Source: Mangifera indica (taxonomy: Eukaryota > Streptophyta > Magnoliopsida > Sapindales > Anacardiaceae). Taken from it: DNA of 64,000 bases. Numbering within the stretch: position 1 is the first letter of the stretch; every line of letters starts with the position of its first letter. The stretch is taken from NCBI RefSeq assembly GCF_011075055.1, contig NC_058146.1, positions 2,294,001-2,358,000 of the forward strand, given 5' to 3'. Position numbers and translations under genes: made by a program. Positions 1 through 11,725 of the stretch are shown piece after piece. The notes under the pieces were generated by a model. It saw only the letters and a program-made list of their open reading frames with translations. It was not told the DNA's origin and searched no databases.

Positions 1-32
1 ACAAACCCTAACTTCATATATAAAGATAATAT

Positions 33-133
33 TATGTGTACTCAAATTTGAGTATTTAATTGGGTACTTGGATAATTACTCAATCATAAAATAATACAAG
101 TACCCAATAAAGTATTTAAAAGTAGGTACACAT
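33..133. mobile_element. short MITE with TGTGTAC termini
   Basis: A ~100-bp AT-rich segment opens with ATGTGTACTCA and closes with GGTACACAT, giving an inverted terminal match of about 8 bp. The same opening and closing strings bound the element at 47066-47242, so both probably belong to one dispersed family. There is no coding capacity. A second degenerate copy may lie immediately right (about 150-260). The target duplication is not clear here. Confidence 0.5.
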
Positions 134-858
134 GATTGGACTAATAAAACTATATACACAAACAATAATACGTCACAATGTGATTGAATATTGTTTTTTT
201 TTAATTTTTAATTATCTAATCATATGATAATACGTCATTATTTATATATATAACACTATTCTAATTGGACATATAATTCCCACCTAATAGATTCCTTATG
301 GAGTCTATGTTTATCCTTTTTTCATATTTTTATCAACAAGAAACCTCAATTACCATGGAAAATAAAGTTTGTATAGACTTTGAATATATGCAATTATTCC
401 TATGGAAGATAGACATTTGGTTACACTGAGCTACATAAAAAGAGAATATCAGACTTGGTTGTGAAAAGAGAAGTAGAGAATATCAATAATGAAGTAAGAG
501 AGAAATTAGAAAAAAAAAAAAATTATGTACACAAGAGTACAATATTGTAAGCCCAATTTTGGTCCTAAATAATATAAGGGTACAATGAAAAAATAATAAT
601 AATTTATAAATTTAATCTACCCAATTCCAAAGGCATAAAATTAAGGTAAAATAAATAAGGCAGTGTTTGGGTGTAAAAATGTCAAAAAAAAAAAAAAGAG
701 GGGAAATGAAGGGGGAATTTTGGAAAATGGAATTGAGCATGTGAGAAAAGCAGCTTTTTATTCTTCTTCTGAAGAGACCGCGCCCGTTTGGCTGCAATCA
801 TGTGGTCTACTTTAATTTGACAGTCTTACTTTCCATTCAATCTCTATGTTTTTTTCCA

Positions 859-1582
859 GGCCAAATGGCTATTTTCCCCCCAAGGTTTGATGCAAATGTA
901 ACTTTTTATTCATTAACTATCAAAATTTAAATATTCACTTATCTGTTAAATTTTACTATTACTATCAGGGATAAAATTATCGTTAACAAAAATATTTAAA
1001 AAAAAAACTAATAATTTATCACATTTACCCATAAGTTTAAAAATCTAACAAATATCCTCTACCCAAAGTTTGTAAAATGAATATTCCTCTTTAAGGTTTT
1101 TCTAGCCACTATTGTCAGGGCTGGTGGCTGCGACGACCACATTCTCTCTCCTTCCCTTTCCATTCTCGGCCATCACCGACTTGGGAAAGTGATTAACGAA
1201 AACATGTCTTCATTTGAAAACGAACGATTTATCTTTTTTAGTCAATAACGGTCAAAAATAGAATGCGGCTAAGAGAGAAGCTGAAATGGAAGAACACTAT
1301 AATCATCGTCATCTTCGACCGTGGGTAGCATGCTAGAAAAACTTTAAAGGGGAAAATGTAAGTTTTTTAAACTTTGGGTAAATGGAATTTGTTATTTTTT
1401 AAACCCAAGTAATGGAAATATGATAAATTTTTAGTTTTTTAAAATATTTTTATTAAATAACAATTTTAACCCTAATAATAATAATAAAATTTAACAGATG
1501 AATGAGTATTTGAATTTTTAATAATTAATTGATAGGAAGTGGGATTTGCTCCAAACTATGGGTGGGAAATAGTTACTTGGCC
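859..1582. mobile_element. long-TIR MULE-like non-autonomous element, GGCC family (copy A)
   Basis: The segment starts GGCCAAATGGCTATTTTCCC and ends GGGAAATAGTTACTTGGCC. The two arms stay similar in inverted orientation for roughly 250-300 bp each, leaving a short centre around 1130-1300. The flanks carry a 10-bp near-duplication, TTTTTTTCCA on the left and TTTTTTTCAA on the right (9/10). Long TIRs with 9-10-bp target duplications are typical of Mutator-like elements. No transposase reading frame is present. Related copies are at 10208-10901 and 11726-12441, with a lone arm at 23047. Confidence 0.75.
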
Positions 1583-2323
1583 TTTTTTTCAATGTATCTG
1601 TCTTCCCCCTGTACCTTGTTATCTACCTCTTGTTTTATTTATTTAATGCTTTATTATTTTATTATAATACCCTTTATCAATCTTTGTATTAACATTATTG
1701 TCATATTAAATATTTACATTTTTTTCTAAAAAAAAAAAATTCACCGCCTAATATATATTTATTTAAAATGTGCAAAACTAAACGTCTATATCTCAAAATT
1801 AACTTGTAAATATCTAATAAAATAATTTTAAGTGAATTTAAATTAATAATAAAAATAATATTTAATTATATAATAATATATTAATATATTTTATTAATTA
1901 CTCAATACTAAATACACATAATATTATATTGTTAATTAAAAGCGTCAAATTATGTTAAATTATTAATCAATTTATTTATTATCTTTTCATTTATTTAGAC
2001 GGGCTGAAATTTAAAAAAAAAAAAAGGGGGCATGTCAGAGATTAGTGGAAAGTATTAAGGGTAGATTAGGCAGAATGAGAACTGTAATTACCATTTCGGG
2101 AACCGGGGAGACCCGCTCGTGCGGAGAAGCCACTCACGCTCTCCAAATAATTACTATTAAAAACTCGATTACACTAATTAATTAAAAATTATTAACTAAA
2201 CAACAAAATTTTCCAATCACAAAGAAGCCACCTAAATCCTATGAAATGTCCATTTTACTCGCTTCCCAAAGTCGCTCTCTAAAATACCCTTCAAGAGCAC
2301 AGAACCAGCAGTGTAATGTTGTT

Positions 2324-2331
2324 TATATATA
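2324..2331 (+). promoter_or_regulatory. TATA box of the LAX2-type gene
   Basis: TATATATA lies about 106 bp upstream of the ATG at 2437, in a GC-richer stretch that reads as a proximal promoter followed by an AGAGAG-rich leader. The position suits a short 5' UTR. This is inferred from position and sequence only. Confidence 0.5.
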
Positions 2332-2436
2332 CATCTCTATACCTATGTTCTCCTCTTCACCTCCATTGTAGCACCAAGTGAGTCACCAATAGAGAGAAAG
2401 GGAACTCCTTGAGTACTAAAAGAGAGTGAGAGAGAA

Positions 2437-5387
2437 ATGGCAGCTGATAAGGCTGTGGAGACCGTGATAGTGGGGAATTATGTAGAGATGGAGACCGAAG
2501 GGAAGCCACAGGATGTCAAAACAAGGCTCTCCAAGTTCTTCTGGCATGGAGGTTCTGTCTATGACGCTTGGTTTAGCTGTGCTTCTAATCAGGTTAATTT
2601 ATTATATCACATTTCTTTATGTAAAAACAGTAACTTTATATTGAATTTAAACTTTGTATTGATGTAGTTTTTATGTTGCATTGTTTCAGGTGGCTCAAGT
2701 TTTGCTTACACTTCCATACTCATTTTCCCAGCTGGGGATGCTCTCGGGCATTCTGTTTCAGCTCTTTTATGGCTTGATGGGAAGCTGGACGGCTTATCTT
2801 ATTAGTATACTCTATGTAGAATATAGAACTAGAAAAGAAAGAGAGAAAGTTGATTTCAGAAACCATGTTATTCAGGTTCATACTACAAAGAAATTAACCC
2901 TAAAGGACAACATTCATTCACTCTATTTATGTTAATCAATCTTTTGTGTTTTGAATGAAAAATTTAGTGGTTTGAAGTTCTTGATGGGCTCCTTGGGAAA
3001 CACTGGAGGAACGTGGGTTTGGCGTTTAACTGCACTTTTCTTTTGTTTGGATCTGTGATTCAACTCATTGCCTGTGCAAGGTATCTCCACTGATTCATCT
3101 CTGACTCCTACTTTGTCTTTGTTCTCATTTAATTTCATGTATAAAAAATAAACAAAGAATTGAATCACTTCTCCCTCTGACCCGTTTCTGCAACTGGGTT
3201 GCATCTTTAATGTTCATTAATTGCAGCAACATATATTACATAAATGACAATCTGGACAAGAGGACTTGGACTTACATCTTCGGGGCTTGCTGTGCAACTA
3301 CAGTTTTCATTCCTTCATTTCACAACTACAGAATTTGGTCTTTTCTTGGCCTCGTGATGACAACTTACACGTCTTGGTATCTCACCATTGCTGCTCTCCT
3401 CCATGGCCAGGTAAATTCTTAGTCCAATTAAGATTCTTAATGATCTGCCTGTAAAAATTTTAAATTTAATGGTTCAATGTGCATAGGTGGAAGGAGTGAA
3501 ACATTCAGGCCCAACCAAGCTGATGTTATATTTTACAGGAGCCACAAACATTCTCTACACATTTGGAGGACATGCTGTTACTGTGTAAGACAAGTTTAGA
3601 TTAAGAACTTTGTCCTTCACGTTCTGTATAAATCGGTGTATTTTGACTATTTGTTTATGTTTAAGCTGTTCATTGGAGGAATTAAAAATAAAAAATGTTA
3701 TGCATGTAGAAGAAAAACCAGAGGCTTAACGTCATTACTGAAAGAGACTGAAGCTTCACGTCTTTAGACATGATCTAGCCATGTGATCTATTGACCAATC
3801 TCCTTCTATCAAAATTTAAACAATTACTATATGCATTTTCATACCCTTTTGAGCGTGGGAGGCAAAAAGTCTTTTTCTTGGGAAACCTACTTATTTTTCC
3901 ATTTCAATGTAAGAAAGCCAATCATCTCTCTTGTTGTTTTTGCTTTTATCATGAAAAAGGGCCAAGATGGGACCAGGTCCAGCTTGCTAGTTGCTTACAG
4001 AGTGAATCCTAGGCCATTAATTAAGGTTGTTATTAGTTAATTAATTGATGTATTTGTTAAGATGAAATTAATTGATTTCTGGTGGGGTTGCAGGGAAATA
4101 ATGCATGCTATGTGGAAGCCCCAAAAGTTCAAGGCCATATACTTACTGGCGACTCTCTATGTTTTGACACTGACACTGCCCTCGGCATCAGCTGTCTATT
4201 GGGCATTTGGGGACATGCTTCTTAATCACTCCAACGCTTTTGCCCTTTTCCCCAAATCACCCTTCCGAGACATGGCTGTCGTTTTAATGCTCATCCACCA
4301 GGCAAGCCAAAGTGCATATTTATGGGTATTTGATTGTCTTTTATTGATTTATTTTGTTTTGACTGGTGTCTTATTCCATTATTTTTTCAGTTTATTACAT
4401 TTGGATTTGCATGCACCCCATTGTATTTTGTATGGGAGAAAGCCATAGGACTGCATGAGTGCAAGAGTTTATGCAAAAGAGCAGCAGCAAGACTGCCTGT
4501 GGTCATCCCCATATGGTTCTTGGCCATTATCTTCCCATTCTTTGGACCCATCAACTCCACTGTTGGATCCCTTCTGGTCAGCTTCACCGTCTACATCATC
4601 CCAGCCTTAGCCCATATCTTTACCTTCAAATCAGCCGCTGCCCGAGAGGTAATTAATGTTAGTAGTAAAAGTTGACACCTGAAAACTGAAATATCATATG
4701 AAGAAAAATGGATCAACTTTTGTACAGTGTTAATTAAGTTTAATATTATTTTAATCATTAAATTATTTTGTGGGGTTCTTAATAAGCTGAGTGAAGGACA
4801 AGAAACACAGACAATAGCGTGTTGTCACAGTCAAGCAGACCAGCTCCTCGTCTTTCTCCTAAGTTGCTAATCTTTGAGATTTAATATATAATTAAACCCA
4901 GTGTTCCTTCTTCTTTGATTTGCTTAATCTATGAAAGATATTCAATTATATACTTGGTCCCATGAGATAAGAGCACAAGATTCTTGCTGCAACAATGTGG
5001 CAGAATTTTATCAGTTGGTACCTGATTCTGCCAATCTGGAGGGTACCCTTTTGTAGTATATCCATAAACTGCTAATTAATTAGCAATATTGTGATTGTGA
5101 TGCAGAATGCGGTGGAGCAGCCACCGAGGTTCGTCGGGAGATGGATTGGCACGTACACGATCAATGTGTTTGTGGTGGTGTGGGTTCTGGTGGTTGGGTT
5201 TGGGTTCGGAGGGTGGGCAAGTATGATCAATTTTATTCACCAAATTGACACGTTCGGGCTCTTTACAAAATGTTACCAATGCCCACCACAAACACTGCCG
5301 CCACCGCCTTCACCTCATACTCTCAATGCCACAGCGCCTCCGCCTCTCCACCACCCTGCCATGAATCACACTCATCACAGCCATTGA
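2437..5387 (+). CDS. LAX2: AUX1/LAX auxin influx carrier, LAX2 type
   Basis: A proton-driven auxin (IAA) uptake carrier of the plasma membrane, amino acid/auxin permease family. Eight exons join to a 494-residue protein: 2437-2592, 2690-2875, 2968-3080, 3227-3410, 3487-3584, 4094-4301, 4391-4648, 5106-5387. All phases fit. Landmarks include AWFSCASNQVAQVLLTLPYS near residue 45, the VIQWFEVLDGLLGKHWRNVG segment, FGGHAVTVEIMHAMWKP and a GLFTKCYQCPP tail, all near-invariant in AUX1/LAX proteins. The AAETVVVGNYVEME-like N-terminus points to LAX2 rather than AUX1 or LAX1. The protein is highly hydrophobic, with the family's ~10-11 membrane spans, and has a His/Pro-rich C-terminus. The sixth intron starts with GC (CAG|GCAAGC) and ends with AG, a GC-AG intron. 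The start is the first ATG after the leader. Confidence 0.97.
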
Positions 5388-8035
5388 TTTGGCACCCAAA
5401 AGAGTACGAGCTGACAAAGTGCCCCCACAAATTGCAACCATTAATGGTGTCTTCAGCTGTTCAGATTATAGACAGAGAAGATAAGTTGGAGTTTAATCAA
5501 AGCTATAAATATAAAATGTATTTGGCTAGTTATAAAGTCAGTGATTATCTTTTCCCATCTGTTTCCTTTGTTAAGATTACTGAGTTTGTTATGCCTTTCA
5601 AGGGTAAGAAAATATTGTCTCCAGAACTGGAAAATTGTACTCTTAGCTATGTATGCAAAATGCCTATTTTTCCTTCTATATCCTTTAAGATGATACAATT
5701 TTATGAAAGTGAAGAAAATCGACTAGAGATTCTTATCTAATAATTGTCTGATTAATGAAAAGAATCTACAAGATGATTGATCCTGTTATCTCTAATTGGC
5801 AGGCTATCTAAACTGTAAAGCAACTAATACCAATTTCAGATATTGATGAGAAAAAGATGAAAAACAAATCTAACACTAATACTACCAACTACAGAACTCC
5901 AAGAGCCCACAAAAATACATCAATGATAGAACAAAGCACATTGCATTTTCAAGTTTCTCTTTTGACTAGACTCCTCTCAAAATTACACAAGACAAATGGC
6001 TAGCTAAGCTGATATATATAGAAAAAACGATTATCACTTATTAACGCCTATCCCCCAATTCTCGCGCTTTCACACACAGATTAAAAACATTGGGCGCCAG
6101 GAACTCGAAAACATCTTTCATGAAGTAAAGCTAGCTGCATGCAGAAGGGTAGATTGGAGACACCTGAAAGCAAAAGCACCCTTTATCCCCTGTTAACATC
6201 TTTTCATGATTATAAGTGATGAGTTACTGATAAAAGATGAAGAAGACAAACACTAATAGTTCAAGAAGAGTAGAAAGAATATGTAAAAGTGACATAAAGG
6301 GTTTGAGAATGTTACATAAATTTGATGAAAAAGCTGTCTTGCTGGATGCACAATTTTTTAGAATTGAGCTTTGGAATCTAACAAAAATTTTGTATCCATG
6401 AAAAGTTATATCAGAGACTGACAAAGTTCGGCAAAGTTCATATTTTATGACAGACCATATTTTGTTAAGAGGAATAGCATGCGACCCCAGAAAAGATAAA
6501 GCTTCATATCTTTTCAGTTGAAGCCACATTGATGAGTTGATGTAAAGTCAGGAGACATGGCTGCCTTTGTGCTTGTGTTGTGGGATAAAAAGTCACTTCG
6601 TTTTAGAACAACTTAGATGCTTCAGAAATACTATTTGTTCTTGTGATTTGAGCTTTTGTTTGTGAGTAATTTTAATTATATATCCTTACTCATGGCAATG
6701 GCTTATTAACAAGAGCTCCTCTATAAAATATGAAGGTCCAAGGATTCCAAACTCAAATGAAGAAAGAACTTGCAAGGGCCCATGGATCGACTTCTTTGGA
6801 CACCCATCTTAGTGAATTTCCAATCTTTACTCGATCTACTCTTCATAATGTCAGTGAATTTAAATGTCTACTTCATGTAGTTGTCATATTTGATTAGCTG
6901 TGATATAATAATCAGAGGTCACTAAGTCACGTAGCTTAGAACAATCTGGATGCTTGGGGAGAATTATTGATCCCTTTAACAATTAATATATCGTATAAAT
7001 TATGGGAAATAAAGTTGACATGGCTGACTAATGGCTAACAAACCCACATATTTGTCACATCTCTCTTAACTCGTATGGGTATGTGAAAATTGTATGCGCT
7101 TTATTCAATGGCCCTCAGGGTTGCAGTTGAGCCAAGCCCATGAAGGAAAATTAAATTACAATGTTGATATGCATAATTATAATAACAAAGGAGCATCAAA
7201 TCCTCTCAACTTTTATCATGGTCACAGAAGAAAAACTCCACTAAAATATTTATAATGTTAACAGGCTTGATTCGAGGGAATAGCTCCTCACAGAGATCAC
7301 AAAGTCCATGAAGGTTGAAGATAAAAAGCATATTCTGTGTTGTGAAGCCATAAAAATCAAATGCAATGCAATTTAGATAATTTATCATAAATATGGCTGT
7401 CCAATCGAGACAAATATAGTCATAATTCATGTGCTTTTATATGCCAATAATTTATGCCTTCTCAATACAAAGAAAGAGACGCCAGTTCACATCAGAAAAA
7501 CGCCTCTAACGTTCAAACAAAAGGGAAAAAGAAACCCAGGCATTAAAAACCCAAATCCGTCACTTCAACGACCAAGTCTCAAGGCTATTTTTCGCCAAAC
7601 AGACTAAATTTTAAAGGTCACTTGTTGTTCCTTCTTATCAAAACTTGACATTTCAAAATCAACAAAATAAACACATAAGATTGAACCAAACCAGTTTGTT
7701 TAGATACATATTTTGTACAAACAGTGAGAGTTAACCTCGATTTCGACTTTCCCATTTCTCATTCTCTCTCCTGCCCTTCTTCTTCTTCCTCACAACACTG
7801 ATTTTGATCTTAGAACTAAAACCCAGAAAACATAAACAGCTACCATAACCCATCAAAACATCAGAGATCTGAATAAAAAACCCAACCAACAATAACCAAA
7901 CTTCAAAGAAAACAAAAAAAAACGATATTATCACCTGTGTCATCGAAACAAAAACCAAACAAAAACAGAACCTAAATTAATGGCTAAAAAGCTAGAATAT
8001 TACGTAAAGGATTAATTATAACGGTTAGACCAAAC
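5388..8035. other. intergenic spacer, LAX2-type gene to cold-shock gene
   Basis: This is the 3' flank of the LAX2-type gene and, from the right, that of the cold-shock gene, so the two genes are convergent. The open frames here (up to 156 codons) lack family resemblance and overlap low-complexity sequence. I see no convincing gene, RNA gene or transposon. Confidence 0.5.
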
Positions 8036-8644
8036 TCAACGGCCACCATTAGGGCACTCCCTTGCAAAGTGTCCAGACCCACCACAGTTAAAGCAGTTCA
8101 TACCACCACCTCCACCGCCGCCTCCATACCTGCCTCCCCCACCACCGCCGCCACCATTTTGACAATCCCTAGCCAGATGCCCAGTCTGCCCACAGTTGTA
8201 ACAAGCACCGCCGCCTCCATAACCACCGCCGCCGCCGCCTCCATAACCACCACCACCACTCCTTCCTCTTCCACCTCCATAACCACCACCACCACTACCG
8301 TAGCCGCCACCTCCATAACCACCACCACCACCACCGTAGCCGCCACCTCCATAGCCTCCACGGCCTCCACCACGGCCACCCCCTCCGCGACCGCCGCCAC
8401 TTCCACCTCCACCTTGAACAGGGGCTCCATCAGGGCCACTCACATCAGCCGCCTTAGTGCGGGACCCATCAGATTCGATAACGAACTCAACCTCCTCGCC
8501 CTCCCCAAGGCTGCGAAAACCCTCGGATCGAATCGAGGATTGATGCACGAAGACGTCTTCGCCGCCATCGTCAGGGGTGATGAAACCGAACCCCTTCTGA
8601 TCACTGAACCACTTGACCTTCCCAGTAACCCTCTCGGTAGACAT
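8036..8644 (-). CDS. GRP2B: cold-shock-domain glycine-rich zinc-knuckle protein (GRP2/CSP2/CSP4 type)
   Basis: A nucleic-acid-binding protein of the plant cold-shock-domain family. Members act as RNA chaperones that melt secondary structure, with roles in cold tolerance and development. Single exon, 202 residues, close to the usual ~200. Residues ~5-72 form the cold-shock domain, with RNP1-like KGFGFI and RNP2-like DVFVHQS. A Gly-rich linker broken by Tyr and Arg follows. Two CCHC zinc knuckles lie at about 148-161 ([14 protein letters not shown]) and 184-197 ([14 protein letters not shown]). The start ATG follows a leader carrying a telo-box; a TATA box sits about 105 bp upstream. The second large frame on the opposite strand is a by-product of the GGN repeat. 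Whether it is GRP2 or GRP2B depends on synteny. Confidence 0.96.
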   Translation of the reverse strand: MSTERVTGKVKWFSDQKGFGFITPDDGGEDVFVHQSSIRSEGFRSLGEGEEVEFVIESDGSRTKAADVSGPDGAPVQGGGGSGGGRGGGGRGGGRGGYGGGGYGGGGGGYGGGGYGSGGGGYGGGRGRSGGGGYGGGGGGGYGGGGACYNCGQTGHLARDCQNGGGGGGGGRYGGGGGGGGMNCFNCGGSGHFARECPNGGR

Positions 8645-8662
8645 GATTTTTCGGTAAATCAG

Positions 8663-8677
8663 AAAACCCTAACCCTA
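8663..8677 (-). promoter_or_regulatory. double telo-box in the leader of the cold-shock gene
   Basis: On the plus strand this reads AAACCCTAACCCTAG, i.e. two overlapping AAACCCTA motifs, 20-35 bp upstream of the start codon. Telo-boxes are common near transcription starts of plant translation-related and growth-associated genes. The role here is inferred from position. Confidence 0.5.
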
Positions 8678-8748
8678 GAGATGTGTTTTGAGTAAACTTT
8701 CTCACTCTCTCTAGGAAGGTGTGGCCCTTTGTTGACGCTGGAAGCGAA

Positions 8749-8756
8749 TATTTATA
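8749..8756 (-). promoter_or_regulatory. TATA box of the cold-shock gene
   Basis: On the gene strand the sequence reads TATAAATA, about 105 bp before the ATG at 8644. It is followed at normal distance by the CT-rich leader. Confidence 0.6.
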
Positions 8757-8783
8757 TCCAAAAAATTAGGTGATTTTTGGCCT

Positions 8784-8794
8784 GCCACGTCGGC
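8784..8794 (-). promoter_or_regulatory. composite DRE/CRT and ABRE-like site upstream of the cold-shock gene
   Basis: On the gene strand the site reads GCCGACGTGGC. It contains the CRT/DRE core GCCGAC, bound by CBF/DREB factors, overlapping ACGTGGC, an ABRE-type core bound by bZIPs. It sits about 30 bp upstream of the TATA box. The motif is seen directly; cold or ABA control is inferred. Confidence 0.45.
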
Positions 8795-8899
8795 TTAATT
8801 AATTACTGTCCTTTTGTGGTAATCAAAGCGACTTCCTCCCTTTTTTACTGTTTATCAGACGGCTGGGATTTTACTCATGTTTCTTCCACCGTTGGATTA

Positions 8900-10207
8900 G
8901 ATATTTGTTACTATGGTCTTCTTTCTTTCTCTTTCTAACTAGCGAAGCCCATTCACATAGCCTCCCACAAGTTTTATAAATTTACATGCTTTCCCAATGT
9001 ATAAAGGACTAAATTTTGTTCTGAGAATTGAACTTTCAAATTTTTTGGGTAAAGTGACTAATTTTTATATTTTTTTTATTGAATAAAATTAACTTTCACT
9101 ATTTTACATTGATGGTATTGAACTAATTATTTTATTTTTTAAACAAAAAATTATATTTGTGTATGTTTTAAAAGAAACAATAAAATTATATGATACCAAA
9201 CTGGATTTCAATAATAATATATTATTATATATTTAATTAAAATAATACTTAATCATATGATAATATATCATAATTGATACCCAATTTAGTATTTATTTTA
9301 ATTATTTTAATATAAAATTTTGAGAGTTCAATTTCTTTGAAAAAATAAAGTTCGATTTTTTAATACAAAAAAAGGCTTTATGCACCAAATTCTGACAAAC
9401 ATTGTTAGACTAATATGGATTTATTCTTACATGTAGCATATTTTAAAGTAATTTTTTACATTTTATGAAACAATTGGGTGTGTTTGTTTTTTTCTAAACT
9501 ATAAGGATGTTTTTGACACCTCTGAAAGATTGCGTTTCAAAACAGTTCTTCACTCAGAAGGACTTTTCAGGAATTAGACTTTCACTTTCCAAACGAAGCA
9601 TGTCAGTATTTTACTGTACACTGAAAATGCCATTCATACAATGAGGGCATTTTGGGAAGACGAAATTCGAAGCTTTTTAGCAAATTAAAATATACCCCAT
9701 GAAGACATGTGCGGAAGGTGGGTGGGACCCCAAGAGAAAGGAAGAATTACTAAAAAGGCTGTCCTATCCAATCTGCAAGGATGCGCTCGTTTTTTAAGGA
9801 AATTAGTGGGGGGCAAAATAGGTAAAAGAAAAGCGAAACTTTAAAAGTCCGGTCAAACAAAGCATTATATTATAATTTGGATGTGTAGGATGGGACTTAC
9901 CACAGCTGATTTCTCTCCCTCTAAATCTAATTATTATTAACTTTTTAGCTTCCTATGATTAAATTCTTATTGGCCATCATTATTACTATCTTTCTTTTCT
10001 TTTAACATTATTTAACATTTTTATAGTTTATCTGAAATTGAAAATAATTTTGAAATAATTTAATGTCTTAAGTTTGAAAGCTTATTTAATCCGTGAGGGA
10101 ACTGGGGTCTGGTCAAAGCTTGTTGTTTGAGAAGTCAGGCAGTACCACCGGACTCTGCCATTTCTGAACCGTGCCCCTGGTCTGGTCTAGTCTGCTACAC
10201 CTAGTTA
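8900..10207. other. AT-rich spacer, no gene
   Basis: This holds AT-rich sequence with an old dispersed repeat around 9050-9320, including a TAATCATATGATAATATATC motif that recurs with changes near 220, 20870 and 32460. I see no gene. Confidence 0.4.
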
Positions 10208-10901
10208 GGCCAAAGCACTATTTTTCACTCAAATATGTTATTTTCTCAAATTTTTCTCAATTACTTTTAAAAATTTTATTTATTTAACCGTGATCGGTTA
10301 AAATTAATTATTTTAAAGATAAAATTATCATTTTATCTGTATTATTAAAAATAAACTTAAATTAGATTTTATTTTTTCTCCTAAACCTTAAAAACTAAAA
10401 TTCCTTTACTCTAAGTTTCAAACAACAACATTTTCACCTATAAGGTTTTTAATTTTTCAGAGTTAGTTTTCTAACGTCATTTCTTTATCTCCGGTGACCT
10501 TCAGATAATACTTCTTTTTCTTCGACGTGACCTCCTTCTGACAGTTATCTTAGACACGGTCTTTTTCGTTAACGACCGTGTCCAGGATAACCGTCAGAAA
10601 GAGACCCCGTCAAAGAGAAAGAAACGTCTCCTAAAGATCATCGGAGAGGAAGAAATGACACCTAAAAACTAACTCTAAAAAATTGAAAATTCTAACAGGG
10701 AAATGATGTTTTTTAAAACTTGAGATGAGAAAAATTTGTTAGATTTTACAATTTAAGAAGAAAAAATGAGATAAATTTTTCAGAGATTAGAATTTTATTA
10801 ATTTTAACAATCTATAAATAAATAAATAAATAAGAATTTTAAAATTAACATAGAGAATTTAAGAAAACCGTTTACTTTGGGTGTGAAATAGTCGTTTGGC
10901 C
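10208..10901. mobile_element. long-TIR MULE-like element, GGCC family (copy B)
   Basis: It opens GGCCAAAGCACTATTTTTCA and closes GTGAAATAGTCGTTTGGCC. The arms are inverted repeats over almost the full length and meet near 10560-10580, where ACGGTC and GACCGT face each other, so the element is essentially a 694-bp fold-back. The flanks are ACCTAGTTA and ACATAGTTA (8/9), a 9-bp target duplication. No coding capacity. Same family as copies at 859 and 11726. Confidence 0.8.
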
Positions 10902-11725
10902 ACATAGTTATTGAAAACCTGAAATCGACAATTTAGTCACTTTTCAAATTCAGTTAGAACTTTGCAGGACACATGATTCTTCCTTTTCCTCGGCCTTATC
11001 CACACACTTTAGGATTAATTTTTGTAATTATCAATTTAACACCAATAAAAATAATTATTTATGACATAATTATTAACAAAAATTAAGTAAAATATTTAAA
11101 ATAAAAATTTATATTCAAATCCAGTTAAAACTTTTGTAATATTTATAAAATTATAATTTATATGATTTAATAATTATAAATTTAATTATTATATTTTAGA
11201 TTTATTTATTTAATAAACATGAATAGAGTTTTTAATTATTAAAAAAATAATTAAAATAGTTCATTATGAATATTCATTGGAAAGTGATTAACTTTATAAT
11301 AGAAACAACATGTTATAAGAACCTAAATTTAAATTCCAAAATATTTATATTTTATACAAATTAATATTATAATTAAACTCTATAAAGTTTGAAAAGTCTT
11401 ATTTTTATTCTCGCTTAAATATAAATTTTAAAATTCAAAATAAAAAAAGTAAATTTATTACATCTAGAGATGGTAAAAGGTTAAGTGTCGAGACTCGTAC
11501 ATATGATTGGTTATGTCGAGGTTTATTGAGAAGGCTTAGTGGTTAGTATGAGCCAAGCTTTTTTTTTTTTTAATTTAAAAAGAAACAAAGAATTAAGATA
11601 AATGGTTGGAGATGAAGTAGATTTTTCCTAACAATTACTCTTTCAAATGATCAAATGGTCGTTGTCATATCTTGTATATAAATGAGTCGATGACGACGGA
11701 GAAGTGAGGTTTTGAATTTAATTTA

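Noticed and set aside
5270..5740. 156-codon plus-strand frame at the 3' end of the LAX2-type gene.
   Set aside because: Overlaps the last LAX2 exon in another frame and the 3' UTR; no family resemblance.
7731..7958. Hydrophobic minus-strand frame downstream of the cold-shock gene.
   Set aside because: Low-complexity Phe/Val-rich translation of pyrimidine-rich 3' flank; no evidence of a gene.
8069..8695. 208-codon plus-strand frame rich in Thr/Ser.
   Set aside because: By-product of the GGN-repeat coding sequence of the cold-shock gene on the other strand.
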